Shown here: piece by piece, positions 12,026-21,930 of the stretch | Position numbering within the stretch: position 1 is the stretch's first letter | Layout: each line of letters begins with the position of its first letter | Origin: Sympetrum striolatum | Taxonomy: Eukaryota > Arthropoda > Insecta > Odonata > Libellulidae | NCBI GenBank assembly: GCA_947579665.1 | Contig: OX388341.1 | Coordinates: forward strand, 4,278,001 to 4,342,000 | Length of the DNA: 64,000 nt | Direction of reading: 5' to 3' | Made by a program: the position numbers and the translations under genes | The notes under the pieces: generated by a model | The model's database searches: none | What the model saw: only the letters and a program-made list of their open reading frames with translations | What the model was told of the DNA's origin: nothing

Positions 12026-12795
12026 TTATGCGCTTTCTTACCGAAATTGATGTGGTACCAGCACATGCCATTTTGCGCGTCGGTCAACGGTGCGCGGGGA
12101 CGGGAACGGGATCGGCTGCGGGGACGTCGCGGGTATGGAGGGCCTCGTGGCGTCGTCGTCCATCCGGAGGCCATGGCGTCAATCTTCCGCGTCAATTCTT
12201 CCACCTGTGCTCTAAGGGCGGCTGTCTCTGCGGCGGCGGTGTCCACGCGGTCGGGCTGCCTCGTCATCTCATGGACCCTGGGTCTCGGAACGAGCTCGTG
12301 CACACGGTCGGCCATGAGGGCGAGGGCGTCCAGCTCAATCCCATCTTGAGCAGTAACGATGGGCTGGATATGCTCCGGTATGCGTCCAAGCCAAAGGGAA
12401 CGCAGGAAACCGTCCGGCATTGTCGCTCCCGCTAGGCTGCGGAGATGCCTCAAAAATTGGGATGGCTTCCGGTCTCCCATCTCCTCATGCTCGAGAAGCT
12501 GCCGGATCTGCTGCTCCTTCGAAACGGAGAGCCTCCTAATAACTTCCTCCTTTATTTTATCGTAACGGCCGGTCAACGGGGGGTTAATTACAATGTCTTC
12601 CACCTCGAGCATGTGTCGTGGCCCAAGGAGGTTGACCACGTGGCCGAACTTCGTGCGGTCACTCGTTATTCCGCTCAACTCGAACTGTATCTCTAAATGT
12701 GAGAACCATAATGCTGGCTTTTCGTGCCAGAACGCGGGCGCAGCAAAACTAACCTTCTCTACCGCGTGGTTAATGGGTTCGGCGGAAACGTCCAT
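11989..12795 (-). CDS. gag: Gypsy gag polyprotein
   Basis: A 268-codon frame starting at ATG 12793-12795, 53 bp inside the 5' LTR. The central part (from [17 protein letters not shown]) matches the capsid-like region of insect Gypsy Gag proteins. After about residue 210 it becomes Arg/Ser/Pro-rich ([12 protein letters not shown]) and ends with a Cys/His cluster ([18 protein letters not shown]) that replaces a classic zinc knuckle. It would package element RNA into cytoplasmic particles. It overlaps pol in the -1 frame. Confidence 0.9.
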   Translation of the reverse strand: MDVSAEPINHAVEKVSFAAPAFWHEKPALWFSHLEIQFELSGITSDRTKFGHVVNLLGPRHMLEVEDIVINPPLTGRYDKIKEEVIRRLSVSKEQQIRQLLEHEEMGDRKPSQFLRHLRSLAGATMPDGFLRSLWLGRIPEHIQPIVTAQDGIELDALALMADRVHELVPRPRVHEMTRQPDRVDTAAAETAALRAQVEELTRKIDAMASGWTTTPRGPPYPRRPRSRSRSRPRAPLTDAQNGMCWYHINFGKKAHKCVSPCNFVPEN

Positions 12796-12828
12796 TTTCG
12801 CGAAATTACTTCCCTATAATAACACGAA

Positions 12829-12848
12829 CATCACGTCAGGGTCACCAC
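12829..12848 (-). promoter_or_regulatory. Primer-binding site of the Gypsy element
   Basis: Just inside the 5' LTR, the element's strand reads gTGGTGACCCTGACGTGATG. TGG pairs with the CCA tail of a tRNA. I cannot assign the priming tRNA from sequence alone. Confidence 0.55.
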
Positions 12849-13141
12849 TTTGGGAAGTGGGTTGCGCGTAAATAAACGTTTTCTAAAAGAGACACACTAG
12901 TACTGCGTTGCGACGAAAGAATATGCCTTTTATTAAACTGGCTTTGAATATACAGGACAAGATGGCGCGTGCGGCCATAAAGGTTACAAACTGAGACAAT
13001 TTCAATGTTATCTAGGCGGAGGCCACGATAGGAGTGAGAGCATCTCAAGCGCGTTGGGCACGGAGCTCTCCAAAAACAAATGCCCACCGTCGGCCGCTAC
13101 AATATGGCGCTGGGCGCAGGCTGTCTGCACCGGTCGCCACA
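12849..13141 (-). repeat. Gypsy 5' LTR (promoter end)
   Basis: Same length and, by eye, same sequence as the LTR at 8549-8841. It should carry the promoter for the element's transcript, which would run antisense to the receptor gene. Confidence 0.92.
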
Positions 13142-13145
13142 AGTG

Positions 13146-13600
13146 GATTAGGATCAGATTTTTTCTCACCGTAAATTTGAGGTTCTTGCTTTAATTGCAC
13201 CAAATTCATTGTTTGAGAATCATCACCCCATTATAACCTACCTGATTCAATCTTTAAGATAGATTCTAAATTTATAGATCACATCATCTTCCATATCTAA
13301 AGTGATAGTAAAAATGTTATTTATTTTCAGCTGCTATGGATTCTTTTGGAATGATGCATAGTTTTTAAAAATACCTGATTACTTTTTTCCTGATTAATAA
13401 TATTTGATAGTGATCCTGATAGTAAGTTGGTATGGATGTTATGTGGAGCATAATTTGAAAATTATAACTGATTGATAAATAAACTTGGGCTGAAATGTAG
13501 TCGGTGTTGCTATAGTCCTATTGGGGTTCTAACAATTCCATTGGGGCTACTGCAGTTCTGCAAATTTAACTATACCTATTTAAATACGAGTAAACTGGTG
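13146..13600. other. Intron DNA after the Gypsy insertion, nothing recognised
   Basis: AT-rich receptor-intron sequence. A short acceptor-like site (tattttcag, near 13331) is followed by only about 30 bases and no clear donor. I could not make it a receptor exon. Confidence 0.4.
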
Positions 13601-14760
13601 CTTGCATACTGCAAGCAACATTTAACACTAATTTCAAGTCGGCAACATATGAAGACGGTCCTGAAAAGAAAAATAAAAGATTTAAATATTCTTAAAATTC
13701 GCTGCAATTTATTCGTCCAGCATCGAACCCGGGTCTTCCTGGTGATTTTTACCATACAGCACAACAGAAGATCACCATCTCTAACTGTGTGTGAAAATTC
13801 AAGCAGAAATATTGGTTGTAACTGCCTCAAACGACGTCCAACTTATCCCTTATATTCCTTATGTGAGAAATTGTAATGTGTTCTGGCATCGAACCCAGGA
13901 AAACCATGGTCTTATATAATTTTTTTTCTTAAACTGTGTCTTAATATTCATCTTCTTGCAAAGGAAGAAGTTCCTATCATTTTGATAAGTGCATGAAAAA
14001 AATTATGAAAAACAACCCCAATGTGTTTTATATGGCAGATATATTTACCACCCGGCATCGAACCCGGGTCTTTCTGGTGATACTTCCTATGCAGCACAAC
14101 AGAAGATTAGCATCTCTAACTATGTGTGAAAATTCAAGCAGAAATATTGACTGCAACTGCCTCAAACGACGCCCTACTTTTCCCTTATATTCCTTATGAG
14201 CTAAAAGTTATTGTGCTCTGGCATCGAACTCAGGAATATTACGGTCTTATGAAAATTTTTTTCTTAAACTAATTCTTACCATATATCTTCTAGCCAAGCA
14301 CGAACTTCCTGTAGTTTCGATAAGTGTATTAACAAAAATAATGAAAAACTACTCCCATGTATTTAAAAGTGCGGATAATTGCATCATCCTAGCATCGAAC
14401 CCAGAATATTTTCAATAAATGTCATTTACGTTTTTGATAGATCATGACGACAAATATAAGCTCCTTGAGTTTTGATTTTCTACCTATCCGGGAAGTATTT
14501 TTTTGAAATTCCCAACAATCAAAGCAATGCATTTAAACGGGAAAAATTGGGACTTTGTGACCCTCCGGAATCGAACCCATGACACTGAGATTCAAAATCG
14601 CAATTTTTCTGGCAGTTACACGATATGGCCAATACGTCATAAAAATTTCAAGTCAATGACGCTTGTGGTTTAGCCTGTGAATTAGTATCCTATCTATATA
14701 CCTATATCCCTATATATATGAATGAATCCGGAGAAGCATCTATATATAATAGATGTCTTC
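13600..14760 (-). repeat. tRNA-like tandem repeat array, copy 1
   Basis: On the minus strand a TpsiC/B-box-like motif (ggttcgatgc or ggttcgattcc) recurs at about 13724, 13888, 14054, 14220, 14391 and 14567. That is a spacing of 166-176 bp, six units. The last unit (14560-14640) looks most tRNA-like, with a D-arm-like gtgtaactgcca and an anticodon-stem-like gcgattttgaatc upstream of the B box. The array ends near gaatgaatccggagaag (14718-14734). No cloverleaf folds well enough to call a functional tRNA. Confidence 0.65.
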
Positions 14761-15530
14761 TAAATTTAACAATATTTTATCTGTAACATACCAAAAGTGT
14801 AATAAGTGAAGAAAAAGGATAGAATTTTTTTGCTAGAACTGAGGTCTAATCTTAGGCATTCTTTTTCTGTGTGAGGAAGACACTTCGTACCTAATTTGGA
14901 ATCATTTGTCACTGCCATTGAAAGCTCAATGTTTACTTCTTTCAGGATAATCATGCTCAATGGAAGATATTTAACACAATATGCTATATATATATTAGTG
15001 TGCCCCCAAAGTTTCTTTTGTCAGTATTTAATTGATTTTTATAATAAATGCACTTTTAAGTACTGAATTCACTGTAGTTAATAGTACTTATAATACAACA
15101 TGAAAACATCAATGTTTTATCTGATATTTGCAATCTGTGGTAAATATAGGAAAACAACCTTGAACATGTCACTGAAATACATTCCATAACAGTTTTGATG
15201 CTTCAGAAAATGAATAATAATAATTAAAATTAAGCAATTTAATTTAATTATTGATAAATTTATAACCATTCACACACTTATCCCTCCTCAAAGTATTGTT
15301 TTTTGTGGTTAATTTTGGAGATTAACTCACAAATGACTTCCTTAAGAAATATCTTGAATGGGTTTCCAAGATGAATATCAAATGATTTGTATACTCGTTG
15401 TGAATAATTATATTAAGAAAGTTTCAATGTTTAACTTGAGTATTATTCTTGATATTTACTCTTGCAAGTGATTCAATTAAATTAGAGTAAGGAAAAGATT
15501 CCTGTGGCCATTTATTGACATATACATATC
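14760..15530. other. AT-rich intron DNA, nothing recognised
   Basis: No repeat partner, open frame of substance or RNA gene was seen. Confidence 0.4.
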
Positions 15531-15962
15531 CTGGCTCTTACGTTAATGTGTAATGGATGTAAAATTGCAATTTTGAACCTCAGTGTCATGGGTTAGATTC
15601 CAGAGAGCCTCCAAGTCCTGATTTTTCCCATTTGAATGCATTGCTTTGAATTTCGGGAATTTTTAAAAAATTCTACCCGGATAGCTAGAGAATCAAAACT
15701 AAAGAAGCCTGTATAATGCCATGATCTATCGAAAACATAAATGATTTTTACAGAAAACTTCCTGGGTTCGATGCTAGGACGATGCGAATATCTGCCCTTT
15801 AAAATACATGGGAGTAGTGGCGAATTTTAAGAATATTTTCAATCCTTTTTTTTCTTTTCTTTTGAGGACCATCCCGATATGATGCCGATATGAAATTAGT
15901 GTTGTTTATCTGCTTGCAGTATGCAAGCTACATTTTACTCATATATATATACACACACACAC
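15530..15962 (+). repeat. tRNA-like repeat array, partial copy 2
   Basis: Inverted relative to copy 1, with B-box-like motifs near 15590 and 15767. It ends in cagtatgcaagctacatttt then tactcatatatatatacacacacac. The terminal gcaagctacattttactc is repeated at 38548-38566, beside a LINE fragment. Confidence 0.6.
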
Positions 15963-15970
15963 AAAATATA

Positions 15971-16236
15971 CAGTAGAATACAGAAGAAGCCCATTATAAT
16001 GAGTACAGCATGTAGTGAGAGTTGAGTTTTTGAGATCTAGTGAAATTTTGGCCATTGTCTGTCTCTCAGCAAAAAGAATAGGGAGTTATGTCTATTATGA
16101 CAAGTGGTTATTTCTGAAGTATCAGTATAATGAGTGCCACGTTTCTGTATTTGCCTAGCAAGAGATACATCTCAGAATCGTCAATTGAAGTGAGAGATCT
16201 AGTCCGACAAGCAAACAGTAATCTGAGTCATGTTAT
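15971..16236 (+). mobile_element. pogo/Tigger-like MITE, copy 1
   Basis: Begins CAGTAGAA and reads through cccattataatgagtac. About 260 bp are collinear with the reverse complement of 52985-53216. Terminal CAGTAGA with ATAAtgag-type subterminal sequence is typical of pogo/Tigger ends. No transposase frame is present. Confidence 0.55.
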
Positions 16237-16664
16237 CACTTCAAAGAGTAAAAAAAAATTAAATGCTATTATGATAGTCACATAATTCATGCATTTGTTT
16301 GCCACAACTTGTGCAACATTTCCTTGGCAAGGATGCCTCTGGGAACTTTGATTAGAGACTTCTCACAAGTTCCTTTCTCCACTTTGTCCCTCAGTGCATC
16401 CTATGCATTCTTCTCATTTCTTTTTGCCAACGCTCCCTCTAGCCTGCAAGGGAATTTTTAATAGAGTTCTCATCTAACTAGCATCCACCGGTGAGATTTG
16501 TTTTCATACAAAACCTGGCAACAAATTGTCTGATCCAGGATGGGTTGGAATATAGGAGATGAATGCAGTGCTAATATTGTGACGGTTTTTCTTTATTTGA
16601 CATAAAAAAACCAAAGTTCTACATACTAAAAATCTACTACACAGGCAGTGACGGTTCTTCACTT

Positions 16665-16835
16665 TGCTTGCTGACCATGCGGTCTTCCCGAGGAAGAGGA
16701 TGAGCCAGCGGGGAACCTGAGGCCACAGAAGACATCGCTGAAAAAGGGGAAGACTGCATGGTCAGCAAACGTCTTCCCCTTTTTCAGCGATGTCTTCCGA
16801 GGCCTCAGGTTCCCCGCTGGCTCGTCCTCTTCCTC
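16665..16835. repeat. Long hairpin: 65-bp arms, 16-base loop
   Basis: Arms 16690-16754 and 16771-16835 are reverse complements with three mismatches. A second overlapping inverted pair (16665-16688 with 16746-16768, tgctgaccatgc) uses the loop sequence. Transcription from either side would give a long double-stranded stem. The arm is continuous with the small-heat-shock-like fragment at 16836-16953. Confidence 0.85.
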
Positions 16836-16953
16836 TGCGCTCCGCTAGTCCTTTTTCTCCTTATGCTTTCCTCTGATCACCAAGTGGTCATCCAACTTCT
16901 TCATGGTTATCTCCTCTGGGGTGAGGTGCTGCGCATCCATAACGACGTGGAAT
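16836..16953 (-). pseudogene. Small heat-shock protein (alpha-crystallin) fragment
   Basis: The minus strand reads FHVVMDAQHLTPEEITMKKL followed by DDHLVIRGKHKEKKD and a TAG. This is the beta-strand region of the alpha-crystallin domain (family pattern F.V.LDVQ.FTPEEI.VK, then V.GKHEEK). The domain normally continues for another 50 or so residues, here lost. Past the stop the same frame continues as RSAEEEDEPAGNLRPRKTS into the hairpin arm. It is a broken gene piece, not a working chaperone. Confidence 0.7.
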
Positions 16954-17643
16954 CCCCCCCAACAACGTGGAAAATATCTTTTTTCTTTTGGTCACTTCGC
17001 TTATATTTGAGTCCTATGTGAACAGAGTGCCACCACACGCCACTTCATCAAAAAAAAAACAAATGCATAACACAGTACAAAAAATCATACAATACAGGTA
17101 ATAGAAAAAATAAAACAATCCAAAAATAATAATAGCCTTCATGCTTTTTGGTCACAATATGGATTATATAAAATATCTTAAAAACGCCAGTTGGTATGAA
17201 TTAGGTTACATAATGATATACCATTACTTTTGGATGATTATTGAGCAATATTTTTCCACATTTTACATTAGAGAATGCATTTTGATTATGGTTTATGAAT
17301 CAATGAAATGATATTTTTGACATGAATGTATGTAATTTTTATGCATTCAGTATTTGCGTAAGCATTAAAAACCCTAGAGCTCAATTCTGCTCTACTCCCT
17401 GCACTAGGGCAGACATTTAGCATCAGAAACTGGATATAACCAGTACACTTTATATCGAGTTTGTAATGATACAATCACAATATTTGACAATCGTATATAT
17501 TTACATATATATATATCATTGTCATCATATGATCATATGTCTACAGCTTCCTCCTCCTATCTACCTTACCCCAAATTATTTTTATGTAACAGAGAAATTA
17601 AGATAAAGGAAATAAAATTAATTATTTTTTTTCTTTATTTCAG
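16954..17643. other. AT-rich intron DNA before the FTACGFF exon
   Basis: Contains an A-run (17050-17059) and short tatata runs near 17505. No other feature was recognised. Confidence 0.4.
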
Positions 17644-17733
17644 CTGCACTTGTTCTCACTTGAAATCCTGAATACAAAGGTTAAATTTACAGCATGTGGA
17701 TTCTTCACAGTAAATTTAAAGCTCCTAACGTCG
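17644..17733 (+). CDS. Gustatory receptor exon with FTACGFF motif
   Basis: This 90-nt, phase-0 exon lies between ctttatttcag and gtatgt. It encodes LHLFSLEILNTKV then KFTACGFFTVNLKLLTS, the conserved stretch leading into the last transmembrane helix in insect gustatory receptors (family pattern FSLQLLH..V.FTACGFF). Donor and acceptor are both good. This exon and the next identify the locus. Confidence 0.75.
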
Positions 17734-18630
17734 GTATGTAGTTATGAAAGCCAAAGAGCTTCTAATGCTTCAATTTTCACTCTTCAATATATAGTGGAAT
17801 CCTGATCCTACATTCTTGTTTATAATATTTTTGTGGCTCTTAAGGTTGGTATTTCGAGTTCCCAAAAACAGCAAATGAATGTTTTTTTTATTGCATCTTA
17901 GGTTTTTCTGCATCTAGAGATTATTTTACTTGGTGCGGTAAAAATTAGATCAAGATTGCATTGTATTCTTTAAACTTATGTCTCATTTAAATGACCCACA
18001 CTTTTCAGTAACTTATGACTGTGCTATCTTTCAAGATAATCCTAAATTTAATCTGTTATCTGTATTTATTTTTCTCCTTTGTATTATTCACTCTGCCTTA
18101 GAATCCTCTGTCCCAGTTTGAAAGTTCAATCAGTATATAGCTTTTCATGGGTAATAAGTTTTCAAATTAGTAATTGATGTCTTCATTTTAATGCCACTTC
18201 AAATTAGTAATTGATGCCTTCTTTGAATAAACAGTGTAGCCAGGGCATCAAAATGACTAATCTTTGTGATATTAGGTCATTCATCAATAACATATGTAAT
18301 TCCAAGTACGCTACAGGTTTGCAAATATTAGTGCTGTTAATTTCATTATGAATCATGTTCTCAGAGTGACTATCTGTTAAAGCAAAATTGGTTAAAAGTT
18401 TCTTTAACATTCATTACAAATATATTTTTGATCCCTTACAATTGGTGGCCAAATCTCCTAACCCTCAAATTTTTATGTTTGAATGGTTATAAAATGACAA
18501 TAGGAATTAATTTGGAATTAACGTAATTCTCTGATTTTCTTCATTTAAATGAAACATATAGTCATATCATACTAGTCATAGAAACAAAAAAAATTAATGC
18601 ATTTGTTAAAAACTAAAGCTGAGGGCATTC
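17734..18630. other. Receptor intron, nothing recognised
   Basis: AT-rich sequence between the last two receptor exons. No repeat or coding signal was recognised. Confidence 0.4.
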
Positions 18631-18797
18631 AAAGTTTTTGATAAATTTATATAATTCAAAAAAATTCATGGTAACAACTTTTACTAGACCACTATTTTTA
18701 ATCTGAAAAAACACGACCTAGGTTTCGTAGCGTCGCTACATCATCAGGTGACAAGTAAAACAAGTAAAGTTTTTGATAAATTTATATAATTCAAAAA
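18631..18797 (-). mobile_element. Tiny retroelement insertion flanked by a 32-bp direct repeat
   Basis: The 32-bp sequence beginning aaagtttttgataaatttat occurs at 18631-18662 and again, unchanged, at 18766-18797. Between them are 103 bp containing a hammerhead-ribozyme-like motif on the minus strand. The arrangement is that of a target-site duplication around a severely truncated insertion. Penelope-like elements are the best candidates, because their ends are known to carry such ribozymes. Confidence 0.65.
18712..18750 (-). ncRNA. Hammerhead ribozyme-like motif (type I, minimal)
   Basis: Minus strand, in order: CAC, core CTGATGA, one T, stem II GTAGC-GAC-GCTAC, core GAAA, stem III CC-TA-GG, TC, GTG. 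Stem I can form from CAC/GTG. Stem II is 5 bp with a 3-base loop, and stem III is 2 bp. Cleavage would be expected after the C of TC. Both invariant core strings are present in the right order. The unpaired T before stem II and the short stems may lower activity. Minimal type I hammerheads of this shape are known from Penelope-like retroelements. Confidence 0.65.
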
Positions 18798-19344
18798 CGT
18801 TTTACTTAATCTTCTCATCTGCCCTTTTCATATTATCCCAGTAAGGGTGGATTAAGATTGGCTAATTTTCAGATATCTTTACTTCTACAGTTTTTTTGTA
18901 ACCTCACAAATTAATTTTTTTAAATGCTGTATGTGAGGTATTGATAAATAAAAAAATAATTGAAAGCATATATCTGTGATAATTAAATGCTAAAATTCAT
19001 GGTGTTTAAATTCAGGAATACCTTGAAATGTATTTTGAGAGAAACTGATTTTCTATGTATTAACATTTCTAAATCATCATAGAAACGTGGAAATTCACTG
19101 CTTTCAAACCAATTTTCAATGTTTCTATGGTGATGTTGTTCTGATTAATAAAAGCAGCCAGCCATAATATAATATAATTACAAGTATGCAATTTTTTAAC
19201 TTTTATATGTGGAAATCTGACAATCATTCAACAGCATCACAACTTTTTTGATGTTACAGTAAGTTTAAGACAATTTATCATTACTTGTCTACTATTGATC
19301 TCTCAGATAATTTTTCAATTGCATTAAATTCTACTGTATGGAAT
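18798..19344. other. Receptor intron, nothing recognised
   Basis: AT-rich sequence without recognised features. Confidence 0.4.
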
Positions 19345-19674
19345 TACCGTATTTGACGGCATATATATAAGACACACCTTTTTTCCTAAATTATGTCTCG
19401 AAAAGTTTCCCTGCATCTTATATGTGAAGGTTCAACCTCCACAGGTTAACTTTCAATACTGAACGCTATTTTTAGCCCAGATGGTCTATACTACCTATTT
19501 CATAATTGCATTCAATGATTGTGTTAATATTTGGCTTTTACGAAACGTGACATCTAAAAGAAACTACATTTTAAGTTATTGCGGTACCGCGCTTTCGCAC
19601 GGACTATTAAAAATTTTTTCCTTGTGAGTGGCCAACTTAATGAGGGTGCGTCTTATATGCCGTCAAATACGGTA
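19345..19674. mobile_element. MITE with CCGTATTTGACGGCATATA ends
   Basis: The left end (taccgtatttgacggcatat then ataagacacacc) and right end (ggtgcgtcttatatgccgtc then aaatacggta) are inverted copies differing by a TA and one base. The roughly 330-bp element has no open frame. Flanking TA on both sides would fit a TA target duplication. It lies in the last receptor intron, about 240 bp before the terminal exon. Confidence 0.7.
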
Positions 19675-19911
19675 TGTTGTAAATAATATAATATTGTCAA
19701 AGATAATAAGATGTAAAATATAGTTGTGGCATATTGAATAATTAAAATCATTAAAATTTTATGTTAGTTGAAAATATGCACATCTTCCTTGAAATCATTG
19801 CAAAAGTATATTATCACCTTCTGTTTTTTCTGTGAAAACATTCTATGTAGGCTAGGTAATAGTTATGAGGGGACATGTGTGTTACTCAACTACTCTAATA
19901 TTCTTTTTCAG

Positions 19912-19983
19912 ATATTTGCAGCTGCTACACATTACCTTGTAATTCTGTTTTCTGCTAGCAAAAGTGAATGTAAACGTGTCTGA
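19912..19983 (+). CDS. Gustatory receptor terminal exon
   Basis: The acceptor is ttctttttcag at 19911. The 24-codon exon starts IFAAATHYLVILFSASK and ends at TGA 19981-19983. In the family the C terminus ends soon after TYLVILIQF, so both the position and the length fit. The Gln-Phe of the motif is replaced by Phe-Ser. The join to the previous exon is phase 0. Confidence 0.7.
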   Translation: MFAAATHYLVILFSASKSECKRV

Positions 19984-20790
19984 TTCTTGAGGTTAGCTCA
20001 TCCAAATTAAAGTTTACACTCTGAGATTTATTTGCACAATCCTTTATTTTTGTCTTTATATATGATAATCTTACATCCATAAAGTGTATAAAGTATCCTT
20101 AAACAACATCAGCCACATTTTTATTTAAGAATGATGTATGTACGTAGTTTGGAAATTAGCGAGATTTAAACGCTTTTAGATAATGGAATAAATGTAATCA
20201 AACATAAGGTTCAAAACCATAATGAGAGAGAGCTATACAAAACTGAGAATTGATATATGGGAATAGGTATCGTAGAAGACTGTTGTGAAAGTGAAGTTTA
20301 TGCATGTGAGCAAATATTTTATTAAATGACATTCATGGAATTGAGGTATCTCCTTGCCTTCTCCTGGGTGTAGATGCATATGATATTCATCAATTTCCCT
20401 AAGATGAATTCTGTGATTTTCCTTATAACATTTTTGAATAGGATAAAAAGTATAACTTATCTCTCTTTTCTCTATGCAATACTCTCAATCTCTTTATTCA
20501 CTACTGATTTAGTTTAAAAGACATTTTCCTGACTTCCTTTTGATGTTATCTCTTGGAGTGTCTGAATTCTTCAGTTCCTTCCATCGTTTCATCATTTGCC
20601 AGGTTTTATCACTAGACTTCTTATCGTTAGATTTTCTTGGCATGCTTGCTCTGCTCTACCGCTTTCTTCACAACTTCCATAACTTTGGTTTTGAGTTCTT
20701 CCTCCTGAAGTGCTGAGAATCTATTTCTTAGTTCCAATAGTAATAAATTTTTCTTTAAAACAGTTTATCTTTTACTTTATGGTCATTGGT
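19984..20790. other. Downstream of receptor terminal exon, nothing recognised
   Basis: AT-rich, with no frame or repeat recognised. No clear AATAAA lies directly after the receptor stop. Confidence 0.35.
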
Positions 20791-21930
20791 TTGACGCTGG
20801 GGCCCCATGTGTATTCTACCATATATTTCAAAGGAAGAACACACAATTAGGTTTGAGGACCTTCTCGATATGATATAAACTGGAAATTTGCATCGTCAAT
20901 ATGCTTACAGAATGCAGGCAACTTTTACTTATATATATATATATATCAATTATATATAATTCCTTCTCCGGATTCATTCAAGGATATAGATAGATAGATA
21001 GGATAATTCAAGGGCTAAACCACAAGCATCATTGGCTTGAAAAGTTAACGACGTATTCACCATAACGTGTAACCGTCAGAAAAATTGCGATTTTGAACCT
21101 CAGTGTCATTGGTTCGATTCCAGACGGAAGCAAAGTCCTGATTTTTCCCATTTAAAAGCATTGCTTAGATTTTCAGGAATTAAAAAAAAAATACTTCCCA
21201 GATAGGTAGAGAATCAAAACTCAAGGAACCTACAGATATGGTCATTGTCTATCGAAAATATTAATGACTTTACAGAAAATGTCCTGAGTTCGATGCTAGA
21301 ACGATGCAAAAATCTCCCCTTTAAAATGCATTGAGGTAGTTTTTCATTATTTTTTGATGCACTTATAAAATGTCAGGAAGTTCTTGCTTTGCTAGAAGAT
21401 GTATAACAAGAATCAGTTTAAAAAAAATTTAGATAAAACCATACTAGTCCTGGTTTCGATGCCAGAGCACATTAAAATTTCTCACATAAGGAATATAAGG
21501 GAAAAGTAGGACGTCGTTTGAGGCAGTTGCAGCCAATATTTCTGCTTGAATTTTCACCCATACTAGAGATGGTGATCTTCTATTGTGCTGCATAGGAAGT
21601 ATCACCAGGAAGACCCAGGTTCGATGCCGGGTGATAAATATATCTCCCATATAAAACACTTGGGGTAGTTTTTCATTATTTTTTGATGCACTTATAAAAT
21701 GTCAGGAAGTTCTTGCTTTGCTAGAGGAAGACTTCACCAGGAACACCCGGGTTTGACGCTGGACAGTTAAATTGCGTTGAATTTTAAGAATATTATCAAT
21801 CCATTTCAATTTTTATCTTTTGAACACCCTCTCGATATGATGGCGACTTGAAATATCTGTTATCAATATACTGCAAGCAACATTTTGCTTGTATATATAT
21901 TTATACAAGTAAAAAGTATTTTGCATACTG
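20790..21930 (+). repeat. tRNA-like tandem repeat array, copy 3
   Basis: Contains ccggattcattcaaggatat (20968-20987), the reverse complement of the landmark in copy 1. B-box-like motifs follow near 21110, 21290, 21450, 21618 and 21748. The segment ttcattattttttgatgcac then ttataaaatgtcaggaagtt occurs twice (21342-21385 and 21672-21715), showing local tandem duplication. It ends with a tactgcaagcaacatttt-type terminus at about 21875-21895. Confidence 0.65.

Larger units (their letters stand above)
8549..13141 (-). mobile_element. Complete Ty3/Gypsy LTR retrotransposon, apparently young
   Basis: A 4,593-bp element with two 293-bp LTRs, a gag frame, a long pol frame and no env. It is flanked by AGTG at 8545-8548 and 13142-13145, consistent with a 4-bp target-site duplication. 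The LTRs appear identical and both frames are uninterrupted, so it inserted recently and may still be able to move. It lies antisense within the first long intron of the gustatory-receptor locus. Its GC content is well above that of its surroundings. Confidence 0.92.
7554..19983 (+). pseudogene. Insect gustatory receptor (7TM chemoreceptor), probably broken
   Basis: Three plus-strand exons have gustatory-receptor features and phase-0 junctions: 7554-8080, 17644-17733 and 19912-19983. Exon 1 encodes membrane helices with an LN-containing loop. Exon 2 encodes the conserved FTACGFFTVN segment. Exon 3 encodes a variant (ATHYLVILFS) of the family C-terminal TYhhhhhQF motif. Family members are ligand-gated cation channels in the plasma membrane. 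Two things argue for a pseudogene: an in-frame TAA at 7781-7783, and no visible exon for the stretch usually found between exon 1 and the FTACGFF exon. The N-terminal third was not found either. A Gypsy element sits in the 9.5-kb intron. Incomplete exon finding or a real but variant gene remains possible. Confidence 0.65.

Noticed and set aside
9189..12696. Many plus-strand open frames across the Gypsy element
   Set aside because: They are antisense shadows of gag and pol, which carry all the recognisable domains on the minus strand.
13332..13365. Missing gustatory-receptor exon after tattttcag
   Set aside because: It stops or lacks a donor in every phase within about 35 bases and shows no receptor motif.
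14540..14650. A true tRNA gene on the minus strand
   Set aside because: It has a good B box and some arm-like strings but no acceptor-stem pairing, and it is one unit of a tandem repeat family.
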